Below, piece after piece: positions 48,601 through 57,200 of a DNA stretch of 64,000 bases; within the stretch, counting starts at the first letter, position 1, and every line of letters begins with the position of its first letter. Source of the stretch: Carettochelys insculpta. Lineage: Eukaryota > Chordata > Testudines > Carettochelyidae. The stretch lies in NCBI RefSeq assembly GCF_033958435.1, contig NC_134139.1, positions 202,351,501 to 202,415,500 on the forward strand. The letters run 5' to 3'. The notes beneath the pieces are model-generated. The model did not search any database, was not told the DNA's origin, and saw only the letters and a program-made list of their open reading frames with translations. A program made the translations under genes and the position numbers.

Positions 48601-51600
48601 AGCGTGATTTGTACAGCCGGGGTGCCATGCAAAGACACAGCAGAGGGCCGCTGCCCCACGGAGACTGCAATCTGGGAAGACTAATCAGAATGTTTCGAAT
48701 GACTTTCGTAAAAAAGCAGCAGTTGGGCCATGATCTTGGCTCCCCATAAGCCAGATGAGGCTGAAAAACCTTTTGATTTTTGGACACAAAAAGATCCATT
48801 TTGCTTTTCCCAGGTGAAATATGTTTGGGGTTTTGGCCCCCTGGGAAAACGCAAAGGGGGGGGAGAACCAAAGCCCAGCTGGGGGAAGGGAGTGGACAGC
48901 GCCAATCTGAACAGTTCAACTCAAAATGGAAACTTGCATCTGTTCCCCCCACCCCTGCGTCCCCAAACTGACCTTCTGCCTGGGAAAAAGACAGGGGCAT
49001 TGTGACCAGCTCTGCTAACTAGACAGGGCAGCAGCCTGCTGGGCAGCTGAAGAGGCAAAACGATCCCAGAAAGTCTGTCGCAGCTGAACCCAGATCCTGA
49101 GCCCCGCTCCCAGCGAGGGCATTTGCTCCCACTGTGAATTGCCCCGACAAGTGGCACAGGATAGCTTCTTCCACTGGACACCAGCAGAACCCCACTGGCT
49201 GCCATCACCAGGAAGAGACCTTGGCCTGGACAGCAACTCCAGCACTTGGCCCCTGGGTTCCCCAGCCAGCATTTCCCAGCCAGAATGTCCTCCTGAGCCA
49301 AAAGCAGCCTCTCCTCCCACTCGGAGGGTCAAGGAGCGCTCTGGGACAGAGGCAACTACAGGGTGAACCAGCTACTCCCAGGACCCACCCATCAATCACC
49401 CTACTGACCACTCCCAGGGCTGAAGCTGACCTGGAGAACTACAGAAAACGAGCCACAGGGGCTCAGCAACCCCAATGCCAGCATCAGCCCCACCCATCCT
49501 GCACTCCCCTCCCCCACATTTCCCACAGCAGCAGAAACTGTCCTCCTCCACCTTGGCCTCCCCACAGACCCATGAATGCAAGAGACAGGCCAACACTAAG
49601 TGCAGAGCCGAGCCATCAGCCTCCCTCATGCACGGCCCGGCTGAGCCCCGTCTCGAAGGAAAAGCAGCTGGCTCTGGCCTGGGCCACACGCAGCTCTGCG
49701 GATGCTCCCTGGCCACGCGTTGTTCCAGCGGTAACCTCTCCATGCACAGCTCCACCCATGTCCTCGCACCTCTCCTGGGACTGCATTGTGCCCCCAGTCA
49801 CTACCCTGGCACACAGGCCTCTGCCTCTCCAGGAGCCTTAAAGCACAAGGACAAGGAAAGGCCTCATCTCACCCTGCTGGTGATTCTCCAGGGGACAGAG
49901 GACAGCTGGAGGCAGCTCCCCCATTGAAAAGCCATCAGGCTCCCAGCTCCCACTTGTGCCATGGGGAATCTCCACCTCCCCAGACCATGCACTGCAGAGG
50001 CACCTTCTCTGGGGACTGCTGCCAGGCCAGGATGGCTCCTGGGCTGTTCTGGTACATTCCCGCTATCTATGCTGCCTTGCCCACGCTTGCTGCAAAGGGG
50101 TTAGGAAGGGCAGAGTCCAGAGCCCCAGCCATGGCTTGAGCCTGCTTCTGTGACCCAGCCTGCCTGCCCACAACAATCCTGCCTGTTCTCCTCCTCTACA
50201 TCGCTGTCTAAGACTGCTGGCATGGACTAGGGGCAGAGTTCCACCCCAGAAGTGGCTGCATTCCTGCCACAGGAGCGTAATCCACTATATACAGTTGTAA
50301 AGGATCTCTGGATCCTCCAGGCTGAAAGCCTCCATTGAGAAATGTTTCCAAACAAGGCCCAGCCTCAGGCACTAGTTACTCAGAGAGAATAGGGGGCCCT
50401 GAGTAGGGGCACCAACCCAGTAACTCATGGCTCACCTCAGCCCCCAACCAACCCCTCCTGGCAGCAGCGAGAAAGACCAGCAGCTGACTGCCTGTGGGTT
50501 GAAGCCCACAAACAATAAGGCCAGCGGAAGGTATGCCATCAGCTAAGCCCCCCTTTCCAGTTCCTGCTGGGACTAGCTCCCCAGTAGCCCGGATAAGGGA
50601 TCACAATCCATCCCACCGCTTCATCCCAGCGGCTCACCTGGTTATGCCTGGAGATGGACTCATAGGACCGCCGGACTGCCTCAAAATCTTTCACCTTTTC
50701 CCGCAGGGAGTTCTCCATGTTCCTCCATTTGGCCTGCAGGGTGAAGAGTTTCCTTAATGGCAGGCCTCCGTCAGGACACCAAGTCCTCACCCCTTTTATT
50801 TGCATGTTATATACATGCAGATGCACACGTACCCTTAACCAGAGTAAAACCACACCTCATTGTTAACAAGCAAAACGGGCATTTTGAAAGCCCCTTTCCT
50901 TCAGGGATCTCCCAAGCACCTTACACACATCAGTCTCCTGCTGAGTGTACAAGACAACCCCAAGACACTTCCCCTGGGGGGCAGGTGAGCCAGTGAATAT
51001 CTCATGCAGGGGCTTCTGCATCTTCCACTGAAGCAACCAGTCCTGGCCACTGTCAGAGACCGGATCCTTAGCTAGAGGGACTGGCAATCTCTGTTCCCAG
51101 GGATTATTTTCCCTGTGTTACAGAGAATCAGTGACTCAGGCCTGCCCGCAGCACAGCTGGCATGAGAGCACAGGATGCCTGACTCTGAGGGCTGTGTCTC
51201 ACCTCCTCGGCCACGCTACCCCCACTTCTCAGTCAGGGTTATGAGCCAGATTTCGGGGCCTGCCCCAATGGCTGCTGGTGTTTGAATTAAGGCGGGGCTG
51301 CCTCCCTGGTGACTCACTCGGCCAGTAACGACAACAGCTCCAATTTCCCTTTTCCAGCTGGAAGAGCAAAGCCCTTGTCTGGAGAGCAGCCCTGGTGCCC
51401 GGCTAGCAAGTGGCAAGAGAGCTCAGAGCTGCTGCTCTGCCTCAGTATCTCTTCCAGCCTCCATACAAGCACTAAGCGAACTCCACTGCCCTTGTCCCAG
51501 GGACTCTGCTCTCCGGTGCGTGTGCCCAGAACCTCCCTGTGTCCACAAACCCTGCTGGACTCTGTGCATGCACCCTCCTGCCATGGCATCATCAGGCACA

Positions 51601-52190
51601 CACCCTCACACGCCTGCCAGGTGTGCGTGCCCGGTGGCTCCCTGTACCCACGCCACCCTGCTCAGCTCCGTGCATGCACCCTCCTGCCATCGCACGCCCA
51701 GCTCACGCACTTGGCTGAGTGTGCAACACACACGACCCCCATGAGCCCCGGGGGGCCTGCGCCCCTCGCTCACCCTGTAGTCCTTGGCCGTCTCAGCCAC
51801 GGGCCGCACCCTGTGGCCGGCGTGCTGCTTGGAGGCCTGGCACGCCGCGCACACCAGCTCCTTGTCCTCCTGGCAGAAGAGCTTGGCCTCCTGGCGGTGC
51901 AGGGCGCACAGGCCGGGCCCCGCCTCCGCGCCCCGCCGCCGCTCCTCCCGCAGGACCAGCTCCACCAGGTTGTTGAGCGTGCGGTTGGGACGCAGGTCGG
52001 CGGGCGCGGCCGGCTCCTTGCAGACGGGGCAGGCGTGGCGCGGCTGCAGCGCCCACGAGCGGCTCACGCAGCCCCGGCAGAAGTTGTGGCCGCAGCCCAG
52101 GGTCACGGCCTCGCGGAAGGGCTCGTAGCAGATGGGGCAGAGCAGCTCCTCTCGGAACGGGGCGGCGGCCGCGGCGGCGTGCGGCTCCAT
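40293..52190 (-). CDS. TRIM35: TRIM35, complete six-exon gene (RING-B-box-coiled coil-PRY/SPRY E3 ligase)
   Basis: Spliced coding segments are 52190-51774, 50733-50638, 48476-48246, 46677-46655, 45864-45743 and 40858-40293, giving 484 residues plus TAG, close to the family length of about 490. All introns are GT-AG and the phases fit. Zinc ligands of the RING are C18, C21, C33, H35, C38, C41, C54 and C57; the B-box2 shows C95, H98, C106, D109, C114, C117, H123 and H126. A coiled coil spans about 140-248, and PRY-SPRY about 297-484 with WEV at 353-355 and the acidic ELDCDEGELSF motif at 421-431. The match to mammalian TRIM35 runs through every exon, including the VPFSFDP junction. TRIM35 is a cytoplasmic/nuclear RING-type ubiquitin ligase linked to pyruvate kinase M2 and IRF7 control; that function is family knowledge. 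ATG 52190 is chosen because it sits 11 residues before the conserved FREELLC start of homology and has a good Kozak context (GCCATGG). STMN4 lies downstream on the same strand, as in human. Confidence 0.96.
42326..42473 (-). mobile_element. Non-autonomous hAT-type element, family A copy 6
   Basis: TCCCCTCCATTTTCTTCCAC, GGCGGAATAAATGCTATG, GGCACCTGAATCTCTGCTGG and GGGCTCAGCTTTCAGAGAAC follow the reverse family order. Confidence 0.72.
42561..42649. repeat. Compound microsatellite (TG)(CT)(CA)(CT) ending in 18 C
   Basis: Runs of TG, CT, CA and CT are followed by an uninterrupted C tract at 42632-42649. Confidence 0.97.
42729..43899. mobile_element. Solo LTR, 1,171 bp, inserted in the CR1
   Basis: The insertion begins TG and ends CA exactly at the CR1 break. 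The flanks are GACAC (42724-42728) and GATAT (43900-43904); the CR1 consensus at this point is GATAC, so both fit a decayed 5-bp target duplication. An AATAAA-type signal (ATCAATAAACC) lies at about 43532 and a GTGTGTGTGTGG-rich stretch follows, as in an R/U5 junction. No coding sequence is present. Retrovirus versus Gypsy origin cannot be decided. Confidence 0.72.
44558..45140 (+). mobile_element. Penelope-like 3' end, fold-back, itself interrupted
   Basis: GTCCTGCGACACCTTAAAGAC at 44563 is inverted as AGTCTATAAGGTGCCGCAGG at 44638, with GCCCACAAAAGCTTATGC between. The copy is bracketed by AGACTAACTAT at 44547-44557 and again at 45141-45151, an apparent 11-bp target duplication in the CR1. 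The element is split near its end by the mariner-like insertion. Confidence 0.75.
44677..45137. mobile_element. Tc1/mariner (pogo/Tigger)-like non-autonomous element
   Basis: CAGTAACCCCCGACTTACATG at the left and the inverse of CAGTAAAACCACGATTTACATG at the right form a terminal inverted repeat of about 21 bp. TA dinucleotides flank both sides (44675-44676, 45138-45139), the mariner signature. The 461-bp interior has no transposase. Confidence 0.88.
45440..45512 (-). mobile_element. CR1 LINE 3' tip
   Basis: TCACAGAGGACTGGGGC then AGGAAGAGACCTCAGGAGGC and CCATTGAGCGCAGCCACCTG are the reverse of a typical CR1 tail. Confidence 0.7.
45743..45864 (-). CDS. TRIM35: TRIM35 exon 5: linker to PRY/SPRY (residues 256-296)
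   Basis: A 122-bp exon starting in phase 2 and ending in phase 1. Acceptor CCCTAG|GAT, donor GTAG|GTGAGT. It encodes IACTVEEPEAIPPGMLID and then a segment with FLGSLQYNVWKKML, which aligns with the same region of mammalian TRIM35. Confidence 0.94.
45865..46654 (-). other. TRIM35: TRIM35 intron 4 (790 bp)
   Basis: Bounded by GT-AG sites; no repeat recognised. Confidence 0.9.
46655..46677 (-). CDS. TRIM35: TRIM35 exon 4: 23-bp micro-exon
   Basis: Acceptor TTTCAG|AAA and donor CAG|GTAGGG bracket 23 bases encoding KHKNRKR plus two bases of the next codon. The size and the basic sequence match the conserved micro-exon of this TRIM class. It is far too short to be found by ORF length. Confidence 0.92.
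46678..48245 (-). other. TRIM35: TRIM35 intron 3 (1,568 bp)
   Basis: Contains the best-preserved family A hAT copy at 46844; otherwise nothing recognised. Confidence 0.9.
46844..47033 (+). mobile_element. Non-autonomous hAT-type element, family A copy 7 (best ends)
   Basis: Starts CAGCGTTCCCTGCAAGCTGAG and ends AAGAGGGAGCCTG, whose inverse is CAGGCTCCCTCTT, so the termini are inverted. Flanks CCAAGGAC (46836-46843) and CCCAGGAC (47034-47041) give a 7/8 target duplication of 8 bp. A poly-A run lies just before the right end. Confidence 0.85.
48246..48476 (-). CDS. TRIM35: TRIM35 exon 3: coiled coil (residues 172-248)
   Basis: A 231-bp phase-0 exon, again the standard size. Acceptor GGACAG|GTG, donor AGG|GTAATG. 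The product is a highly charged heptad-type helix from VEVAKLEDQIRKEF to LKEDDPSFLR. In TRIM proteins this segment drives antiparallel dimerisation. Confidence 0.95.
48477..50637 (-). other. TRIM35: TRIM35 intron 2 (2,161 bp)
   Basis: No repeat or additional exon recognised. Confidence 0.9.
50638..50733 (-). CDS. TRIM35: TRIM35 exon 2: start of coiled coil (residues 140-171)
   Basis: A 96-bp phase-0 exon, the standard second-exon size in this TRIM class. Acceptor CTGCAG|GCC, donor CAG|GTGAGC. It encodes AKWRNMENSLREK and then a helical stretch ending SISRHNQ, as in the mammalian protein. Confidence 0.95.
50734..51773 (-). other. TRIM35: TRIM35 intron 1 (1,040 bp)
   Basis: No repeat family recognised; a short direct repeat of the CATGCACCCTCCTGCCAT type occurs at about 51568 and 51673. 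Confidence 0.85.
51774..52190 (-). CDS. TRIM35: TRIM35 exon 1: RING finger and B-box (residues 1-139)
   Basis: The 417-bp first coding exon ends AGG|GTGAGC (phase 0). It carries a six-alanine run at residues 5-10, then the full C3HC4 RING and the B-box2. It is very GC- and CpG-rich and forms one end of the promoter CpG island. The frame stays open upstream of the ATG through G/C-rich repeat DNA; that extension is not conserved and is not included. Confidence 0.95.
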
Positions 52191-52950
52191 GGCCCTGCGG
52201 GAGAGGGGGCTCAGCCGCGGGCAGCGCGCGCACCCCGCCGGGCCTGGGCTCCGCCCCGGCGACAGACGCGGCTCCGCCCCACTGGGAGCGGCCGGCCGCG
52301 GTGGTGGGCGCGGCCGGGCGGGGCTCCGCGGCTCCCACGGGGGCGTCTGGGGGTGGGGAGCACCGGCTGTCAGTGCGGGGCCGCTCTGCTCTGCTCCCGC
52401 GTGCGCCTGCGGGGGAGGGGGGCTGCTCTGCTCCCGCGTGCGCCGGCGGGGGGGGCCTGTTGTGTTCCCGCGTGCGCCGGCGGGGGGGGCTGTGTGCGGG
52501 AGGGGCCGCTCTGCTCTGCTCCCGCGTGCGCCTGCAGGGGGGGGGCCGCTCTGCTCTGCTCCCGCGTGCGCCTGCGGGGTGGGGGAGGGCTGCTGTGTTC
52601 CCGCGTGCGCCGGCGGGGGTTGGGGGCTCGCTCCCGCCCGCCAGCTCAAGGCCCGGGCCCGGCAGGAGGGGGAAGCGGCTGTGGTCGGCTTTTACCTGCT
52701 CTCAGGGCTGGCGGCGGCGCCCCAGGCCGGCGGGCAACGGCTGCAGCAGCCCCTGGCTCGGCGCTGCCTGCCGGGCGGCCGAGTGGGGTGTCTGGGCATC
52801 CCTGGCGCGCTCGGCCCCCCGCGCACGCTGCCCGGGAGAAGGGAGGGGCGGTGGCCGGGCCTCTCCTTTTATGGGCCCGGCCCTAGGCTGCACTGGGCTC
52901 CGCCCAAGCCCACGCCCAGGTCGGGGCCTGAGCTACGCGTCTGCCCCGGG
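52191..52950 (-). promoter_or_regulatory. TRIM35: TRIM35 CpG-island promoter region
   Basis: CpG density is high from about 51.75 kb through the ATG to about 52.95 kb and falls sharply on both sides. The island begins in exon 1, so the 5' UTR and transcription start should lie just upstream of 52190. I see no TATA box, as expected for this promoter class. Exact start site unknown. Confidence 0.7.
52375..52635. repeat. CpG- and G-rich minisatellite in the TRIM35 promoter, about six units
   Basis: The block CTCCCGCGTGCGCCTGCGGG or TTCCCGCGTGCGCCGGCGGG recurs about every 40-60 bp, separated by G runs and GCTCTGCTCTG. Unit lengths vary. Confidence 0.9.
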
Positions 52951-53339
52951 ACCGGCTGGCAAAGGGCCCGCAGCCGCCGCCTTGCAGCTCTGAGCGAGGA
53001 GGTGTGTCCGCAGAAGGAACCGGGCTTGGCTCTGCAGCGGCTCTGCCCCCTACCCCGCTGGGGATCCCCACCAACACCCCACCGGGCTCACTCGGGGCTC
53101 TCGTAACCCGTATGCAGTTGCTGGGGGGCCCTGAACATTTGGCTCTTGTCCACTCACCCACCTACCTGCCTCTTCCAAGCCCTGGTCCGCCCTCTGCCTC
53201 CTCCTCAGGGGATCTAGTTGAATTACCAGCGACCAAGGCAGCGGAGCTATTAAGAGAACATCCACCCTGTAAAAGGGCCATTCAAGTGCAGGGAAGCCAC
53301 TTCCCAGGCATTGCCAGACCCGGGTAAATACTAACAAAA

Positions 53340-53705
53340 CCAAGCAGCAGAAAGGTAGCGCTTTAAAGACTAACAAAATGATCGATTCGGTGATGAGCTT
53401 TCCTGGGACAGACCCACTTCCTCAGATCAATTTTATTTCCATCCAGTACAGACTGGCCTGTAGAAGTGCAGAGGACCAAAAGAAAAAAATTGCAATAAAA
53501 AAACTGACAAATCAAATAGGATGGAAAGAAGGGGGCAAGAGACGAGGGGATGTTAATTGTCCTGGCTGAGGGAGTTACAAGCCTCACAGGAAGGGAAGCA
53601 GTTCTTGTACCGCATGAGTTAGTTGATGTCTCTGTTCCTGCCACGTGTTAATGTGTGGAATTTGCATATCTACTCAACTCACAGATCTCTTGCCCCAAAC
53701 TTGTT
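53340..53705 (-). mobile_element. Penelope-like 3' end fragment
   Basis: AGCGCTTTAAAGACTAAC, AAAATGATCGATTCGG, TGATGAGCTTTCCTGGG and CAGACCCACTTCCTCAGATC are the reverse of the common 3' end, followed by decayed body sequence with no readable protein. Confidence 0.72.
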
Positions 53706-53714
53706 AAACTCTCT

Positions 53715-54060
53715 AGCTGTGTCTACACGAGCCCCTTCCTTTCGGAAGGGACATGTTAATGAGCGAGTTCAAAATATGTTAATGAGGCGCTGTTATGAAT
53801 ATGTAGTGCCTCATTAGCATAACGGCAGCAGGGGCCATTCCAATGCACCGCTTTCGAATTGCGTCGCACGTGGAGATGGGGCTTTTCGAAAGGACCCCTC
53901 AGTCTTCGAAAGCCCCGTCTTCCTAACGCCAGATAGGACGAAGGGTCTTTCAAAGGTTTGGGGGGTCCTTTCGAAAGGCCCCGGTCTCCACGTGCGACGC
54001 AATTTGAAAGCGGGGCTTTCGAATTGCTGCCGCCGCCATTATGCTCTCAGGCTGCTAGTA
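53715..54060. mobile_element. Palindromic MITE, family B copy with TTCGAAAG core
   Basis: GTGTCTACACGAGCCCC at the left; inside, TCTCCACGTGCGACGCAAT pairs with the earlier ATTGCGTCGCACGTGGAGA, and CCTTTCGAAAGG and GCTTTTCGAAAGG repeat. CTCATTAGCATAACGGC is inverted as GCCGCCATTATGCTCTCAGG near the right. The right terminus is decayed. Confidence 0.78.
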
Positions 54061-54764
54061 TGCTTAGGGCTGAGTGCCCTAAGCCCCGCAGTTTCAATGC
54101 CTCCCCTCGCCTGGCTTCCAGGGACTGCCAGCAGGAACACCCCCCCGCCCCACTGTGTCCCTGGACCTGCTGTGCCTGTTGGCGCCATAGTCAGACGAGG
54201 GGGTGGGGGCGGGTCTGGACTAGTCTTTGTCCGTGGGCTTGAATCAGGCTGGAGTTGGATTTATTGGTGCAGTCTATTAATGCTTATCCTGCTATTTGTT
54301 AGCCAAGGTTCCAGGAGCTGCTGCAGCACAGCCTGGGTGAGGCCGGTGCTTGTCTACCATCCTGGATAGCGTGGGGCTGGCTGGGCTGGCCAGGGATACC
54401 CAAGAGTGCAAAACATTGCACTGGGCCCGACTCCCCATTGCCTTGCTCTCATTTTTGGCCACGGAAAGTGAGGTCGGAGGACTTTGCACCCATTTCCCTG
54501 GTGCAAATGACAATCCAGCCCGAAAGGTGGTGGCAAGCCAATGCATTGGCAGAGCTGCGGTGAAGGGAAATGCAGACTGCGCAGACCCCATTTCATGCCA
54601 GGAGGCAGCTGAAATGCTGCTTCCCACCCTGAATGAGCTGGTGGAGAGCCTGCCCCCCATTCCCTGCTGTGGCAAGGGGAAGGGAGGGAGGTCCGCAGCC
54701 TGTTGGAATTGGGACGTGTTTTAAATGCTGGAAGTGGGCTGGTGGGGAGGGGAGCCTGCTTTCA

Positions 54765-55015
54765 GTGGTTACTGGTTTACTCAACATCGCTAGCATGGCG
54801 TTGAGCAGATGTTGAAAATGTCTCTGCTCACTGCGACCATGTGTTCTGCAGTGGATTTAAACGTTCGTACCTTTGATCCTGGTTCAGTTCGTTGTCTGCA
54901 TTACTCTTTGGCAAACCTCTCTAGTAAGACTGTCCCCATGGTAAAGGTGACATTTATCAGCAATTCATACAGCTATCCAAGTGTGCCGTGTTACCGCAAA
55001 GGTTGGGAACCACTG
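54765..55015. mobile_element. Possible hAT-type element ending AACCACTG
   Basis: CAGTGGTTACTGG at the left and GGTTGGGAACCACTG at the right form a short inverted pair; GGTTGGGAACCACTG is a common vertebrate hAT end. No convincing 8-bp target duplication. Confidence 0.4.
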
Positions 55016-55034
55016 GCTAAGGAGATCCATTCAC

Positions 55035-55300
55035 GATTGTGAGACTTGCCACGGAGCTGAGAACCCTGGCAGTAGCATACAAGGTGAACGTTCCAGCAGA
55101 GACCAGTACCACTCTGTGCTGGGTGCTGTCATATCCCCCTGCCCACTGAGATTATGTCCCTGCCCCAAGAGCTCACCGTCCAAACAGACATGGCCGGGGA
55201 TGGGAAATGGAGGCACCAAGAGGGAAGTGGTTTGCTGATGGTCTCTGAGCTGGTCAGATGCCAAGCCAGGAATGGAACCCAGTGGTCCTGGCCCTCAGAC
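55035..55300 (+). repeat. SINE-like repeat, copy 1 of a longer duplicated block
   Basis: GTACCACTCTGTGCTGGGTGC, CTGCCCCAAGAGCTCACCGTC, GGGGATGGGAAATGGAGGC and CCAAGCCAGGAATGGAACCC are MIR/CORE-SINE-like. Its right part belongs to the 55235-55482 duplicate. Confidence 0.6.
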
Positions 55301-55482
55301 CAATGGGTTTTTACTGGTGTTACTAATAATTTCCCCTGGATAAGATAACCGCAGCAGTGGGTGCTCGGGGCTGTCCAGGGCAGAGGGGACAACCTGGCTT
55401 CTGCCTCTAGGAATGCGCAGTCTGAAAGGCCAAACCCAGACACGCAGGGGGCAGCACCTTGGCCCTTGCAACTTAGTACGTT
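55235..55482 (+). repeat. Direct repeat, left copy
   Basis: From GGTCTCTGAGCTGGTCAG through CCTGGCCCTCAGACCAAT, CTGTCCAGGGCAGAGGGG and CTGAAAGGCCAAACCCAGAC to CACGCAGGGGGCAGC. A copy lies about 900 bp to the right. Confidence 0.85.
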
Positions 55483-55489
55483 CGAGAAC

Positions 55490-56078
55490 CAGGGCATCTA
55501 TCCCACGACAAAGCTCCTTGAATAGCGTGCAGTGGTTGTTCCAACGCTACTGCAGGCATGTGAAGCGTCGTTTGAACAATATCATCAACGCTGCCTCAGG
55601 AGCATCCTAAATATCTCTTGGGAGGACAGGCACACGAACACAGCGTCCTGGAAGAGTCACACATGAGCAGCATTGAAGCCATTACCATTCACCAACAACT
55701 TTGTTGGGCTGGTCACATGGTTCAGATGTCTGATCAGCGCCTCCCAAAACAGATTCTGTTTTCCGAGTTGGAGGAAGGACAGAGGAGCGCTGGTGGCCAG
55801 CGGACGCGATCTAAGGACATGCTGAAGGCACAGATGAAAAAGTGCAGCCTCGGTGTTGACACTTGTGAGAACCTTGCCCAAGACCGTCCCTAGTGGAGAG
55901 CAGTAATCTGTCAGGGGATGGCACAATTTGAGAGGTCCCACCGCAGGGCAGATGAGGAGAAGTGGAGAAGAAGAAAAGAGCCTCAAAAGCTGCCCCAGGC
56001 TCCTCCAACAGCTGCCCCTGCTGTGGTAAAATCTGTGACTCCAGAACCAGGCTGATGAGCCATCAATGGACTGACAAA
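55490..56078 (+). mobile_element. Non-LTR retrotransposon, carboxy-terminal fragment of the pol protein
   Basis: The translated order is RCLRSILNISWEDRH-like (frame-broken), then SSIEAITIHQQLCWAGHM, then FSELEEGQRSAGGQRTRSKD, and further on a CPCCGKICDSRTRLMSHQ zinc-finger motif. This is the end of an endonuclease/reverse-transcriptase protein common in vertebrate LINE-type annotations (the family behind many craniofacial-development-protein-2-like entries, RTE group as I recall). Stops and frameshifts make it inactive. Confidence 0.72.
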
Positions 56079-56135
56079 TAGGAGGGTGACATGAAGACGT
56101 CCTATTGGTTATGGGTGACCGCCAAGAGATGAGAA

Positions 56136-56346
56136 GGTCTCTGAGCTGATCAGAGGCAAAGCCGGGAACAGAACCCCGGGTCCTGGCCCTCAGACCAATA
56201 GCTTCCCCTGCATGTGATAAGTGCAGTGCTCGGGGCTGGCCAGGGCAGAGGGGACAACCTGGCTTCTGCCTGTGGGAGTGCGCAGTCTGAAAGGCCAAAC
56301 CCAGACACGCAGGGGGCGGTGCCTGGGCCCTGGCACCTTGGTACCT
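56136..56346 (+). repeat. Direct repeat, right copy
   Basis: Matches 55235-55482 from GGTCTCTGAGCTGATCAG to CACGCAGGGGGCGG with small gaps; the shared sequence extends beyond the SINE-like part. It abuts the second CpG island. Confidence 0.85.
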
Positions 56347-56449
56347 TTGTGTCTTGCCTGTGGATGTGAGGGGTGTGCTCGGCGCAGGAGGCGCCGCTGC
56401 CTTGCACCCGCCTCGGGCCCCTCGGCTCTGCCATCGTGGCTTGGCTGTT

Positions 56450-57200
56450 CCAACACTGGCTCCATGTGACACCCTCCCATGCTCCCTCGGCTCTGGGCGT
56501 CACCCCGCCGGGACCCCTCCGGCCATGGATTCGCAGGACTGCGCCGGGCCTGGGCACCACTCCACGCAGGCTGGTGTCCCATGGGCCAGCTCTGCCCGGC
56601 CCCGGCTCTCCGCTCCTGCCGCCGCTGGAGGGGCAGCACCCCGGCGGGACTGCGAGCCCGGCCGGCTGTAACTCCGCCCGCTGCTGCCCCCGCCGGAGGG
56701 CGGGTCCGGCCGCTAGAGCGCGCGGCGCCCGGCCCGCGCCGCTCCCCGCCTGCAGCGTGCGCCCGGAGCCGCGCGGGGGCAGCAGCATCGCGCCCGCCCC
56801 GGCCCCGGCTCCGGCTCCAGACCCGCTGCAGCCCCGCCGCGGCGAGGACGCGGGACAGCCCTGGGCGGCTCGCAGCGCACGTGGGGGTCCCGCCTGCCTC
56901 CCCCGCGCGGGATCCGCAGCCCCGACGCCGCCCCTCGACGTAAGTGGTGTGTCCGTCCCGGGCTGGCGGAGAGCGGGGGGTGAGGAGCCACGAGCCGTCA
57001 CCCGCCCTGGGGCAGGGCCGGGGGCTTCCGGGCCACGTCCCGGGCCCGGCTGGGCAGAGGCTGAGGACGGGCTGTTCCTCTCTCTCCCTTGGCTGCTGCA
57101 GTGCCCCCCTCTCAGCCGTCCAGGGCCGGTGGAGAGGGCGAGCTCCCCCGCGGGACGGGCCCTCAGCCAGGGCCAGCGGCTGCTTAAAAAGCCAGCTGGG
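56450..57200 (+). promoter_or_regulatory. CpG island with candidate non-coding first exon, possibly PTK2B
   Basis: CpG density rises sharply from about 56.45 to 57.15 kb. Within it the plus strand has a near-perfect donor, CGAC|GTAAGT, at 56939/56940, which would close a leader exon. In human, PTK2B starts head-to-head with TRIM35 and has untranslated first exons, so PTK2B is the best candidate by position. No PTK2B coding exon is recognisable before 64000, so the identity rests on synteny alone. It could also be an alternative upstream promoter. Confidence 0.45.

Noticed and set aside
52191..52649. Amino-terminal extension of TRIM35 to an upstream in-frame ATG
   Set aside because: The extension is promoter minisatellite sequence and is not conserved; family alignment puts the start at 52190.
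51309..53106. 525- and 324-residue plus-strand frames
   Set aside because: They are antisense shadows of TRIM35 exon 1 and of the GC-rich promoter repeat.
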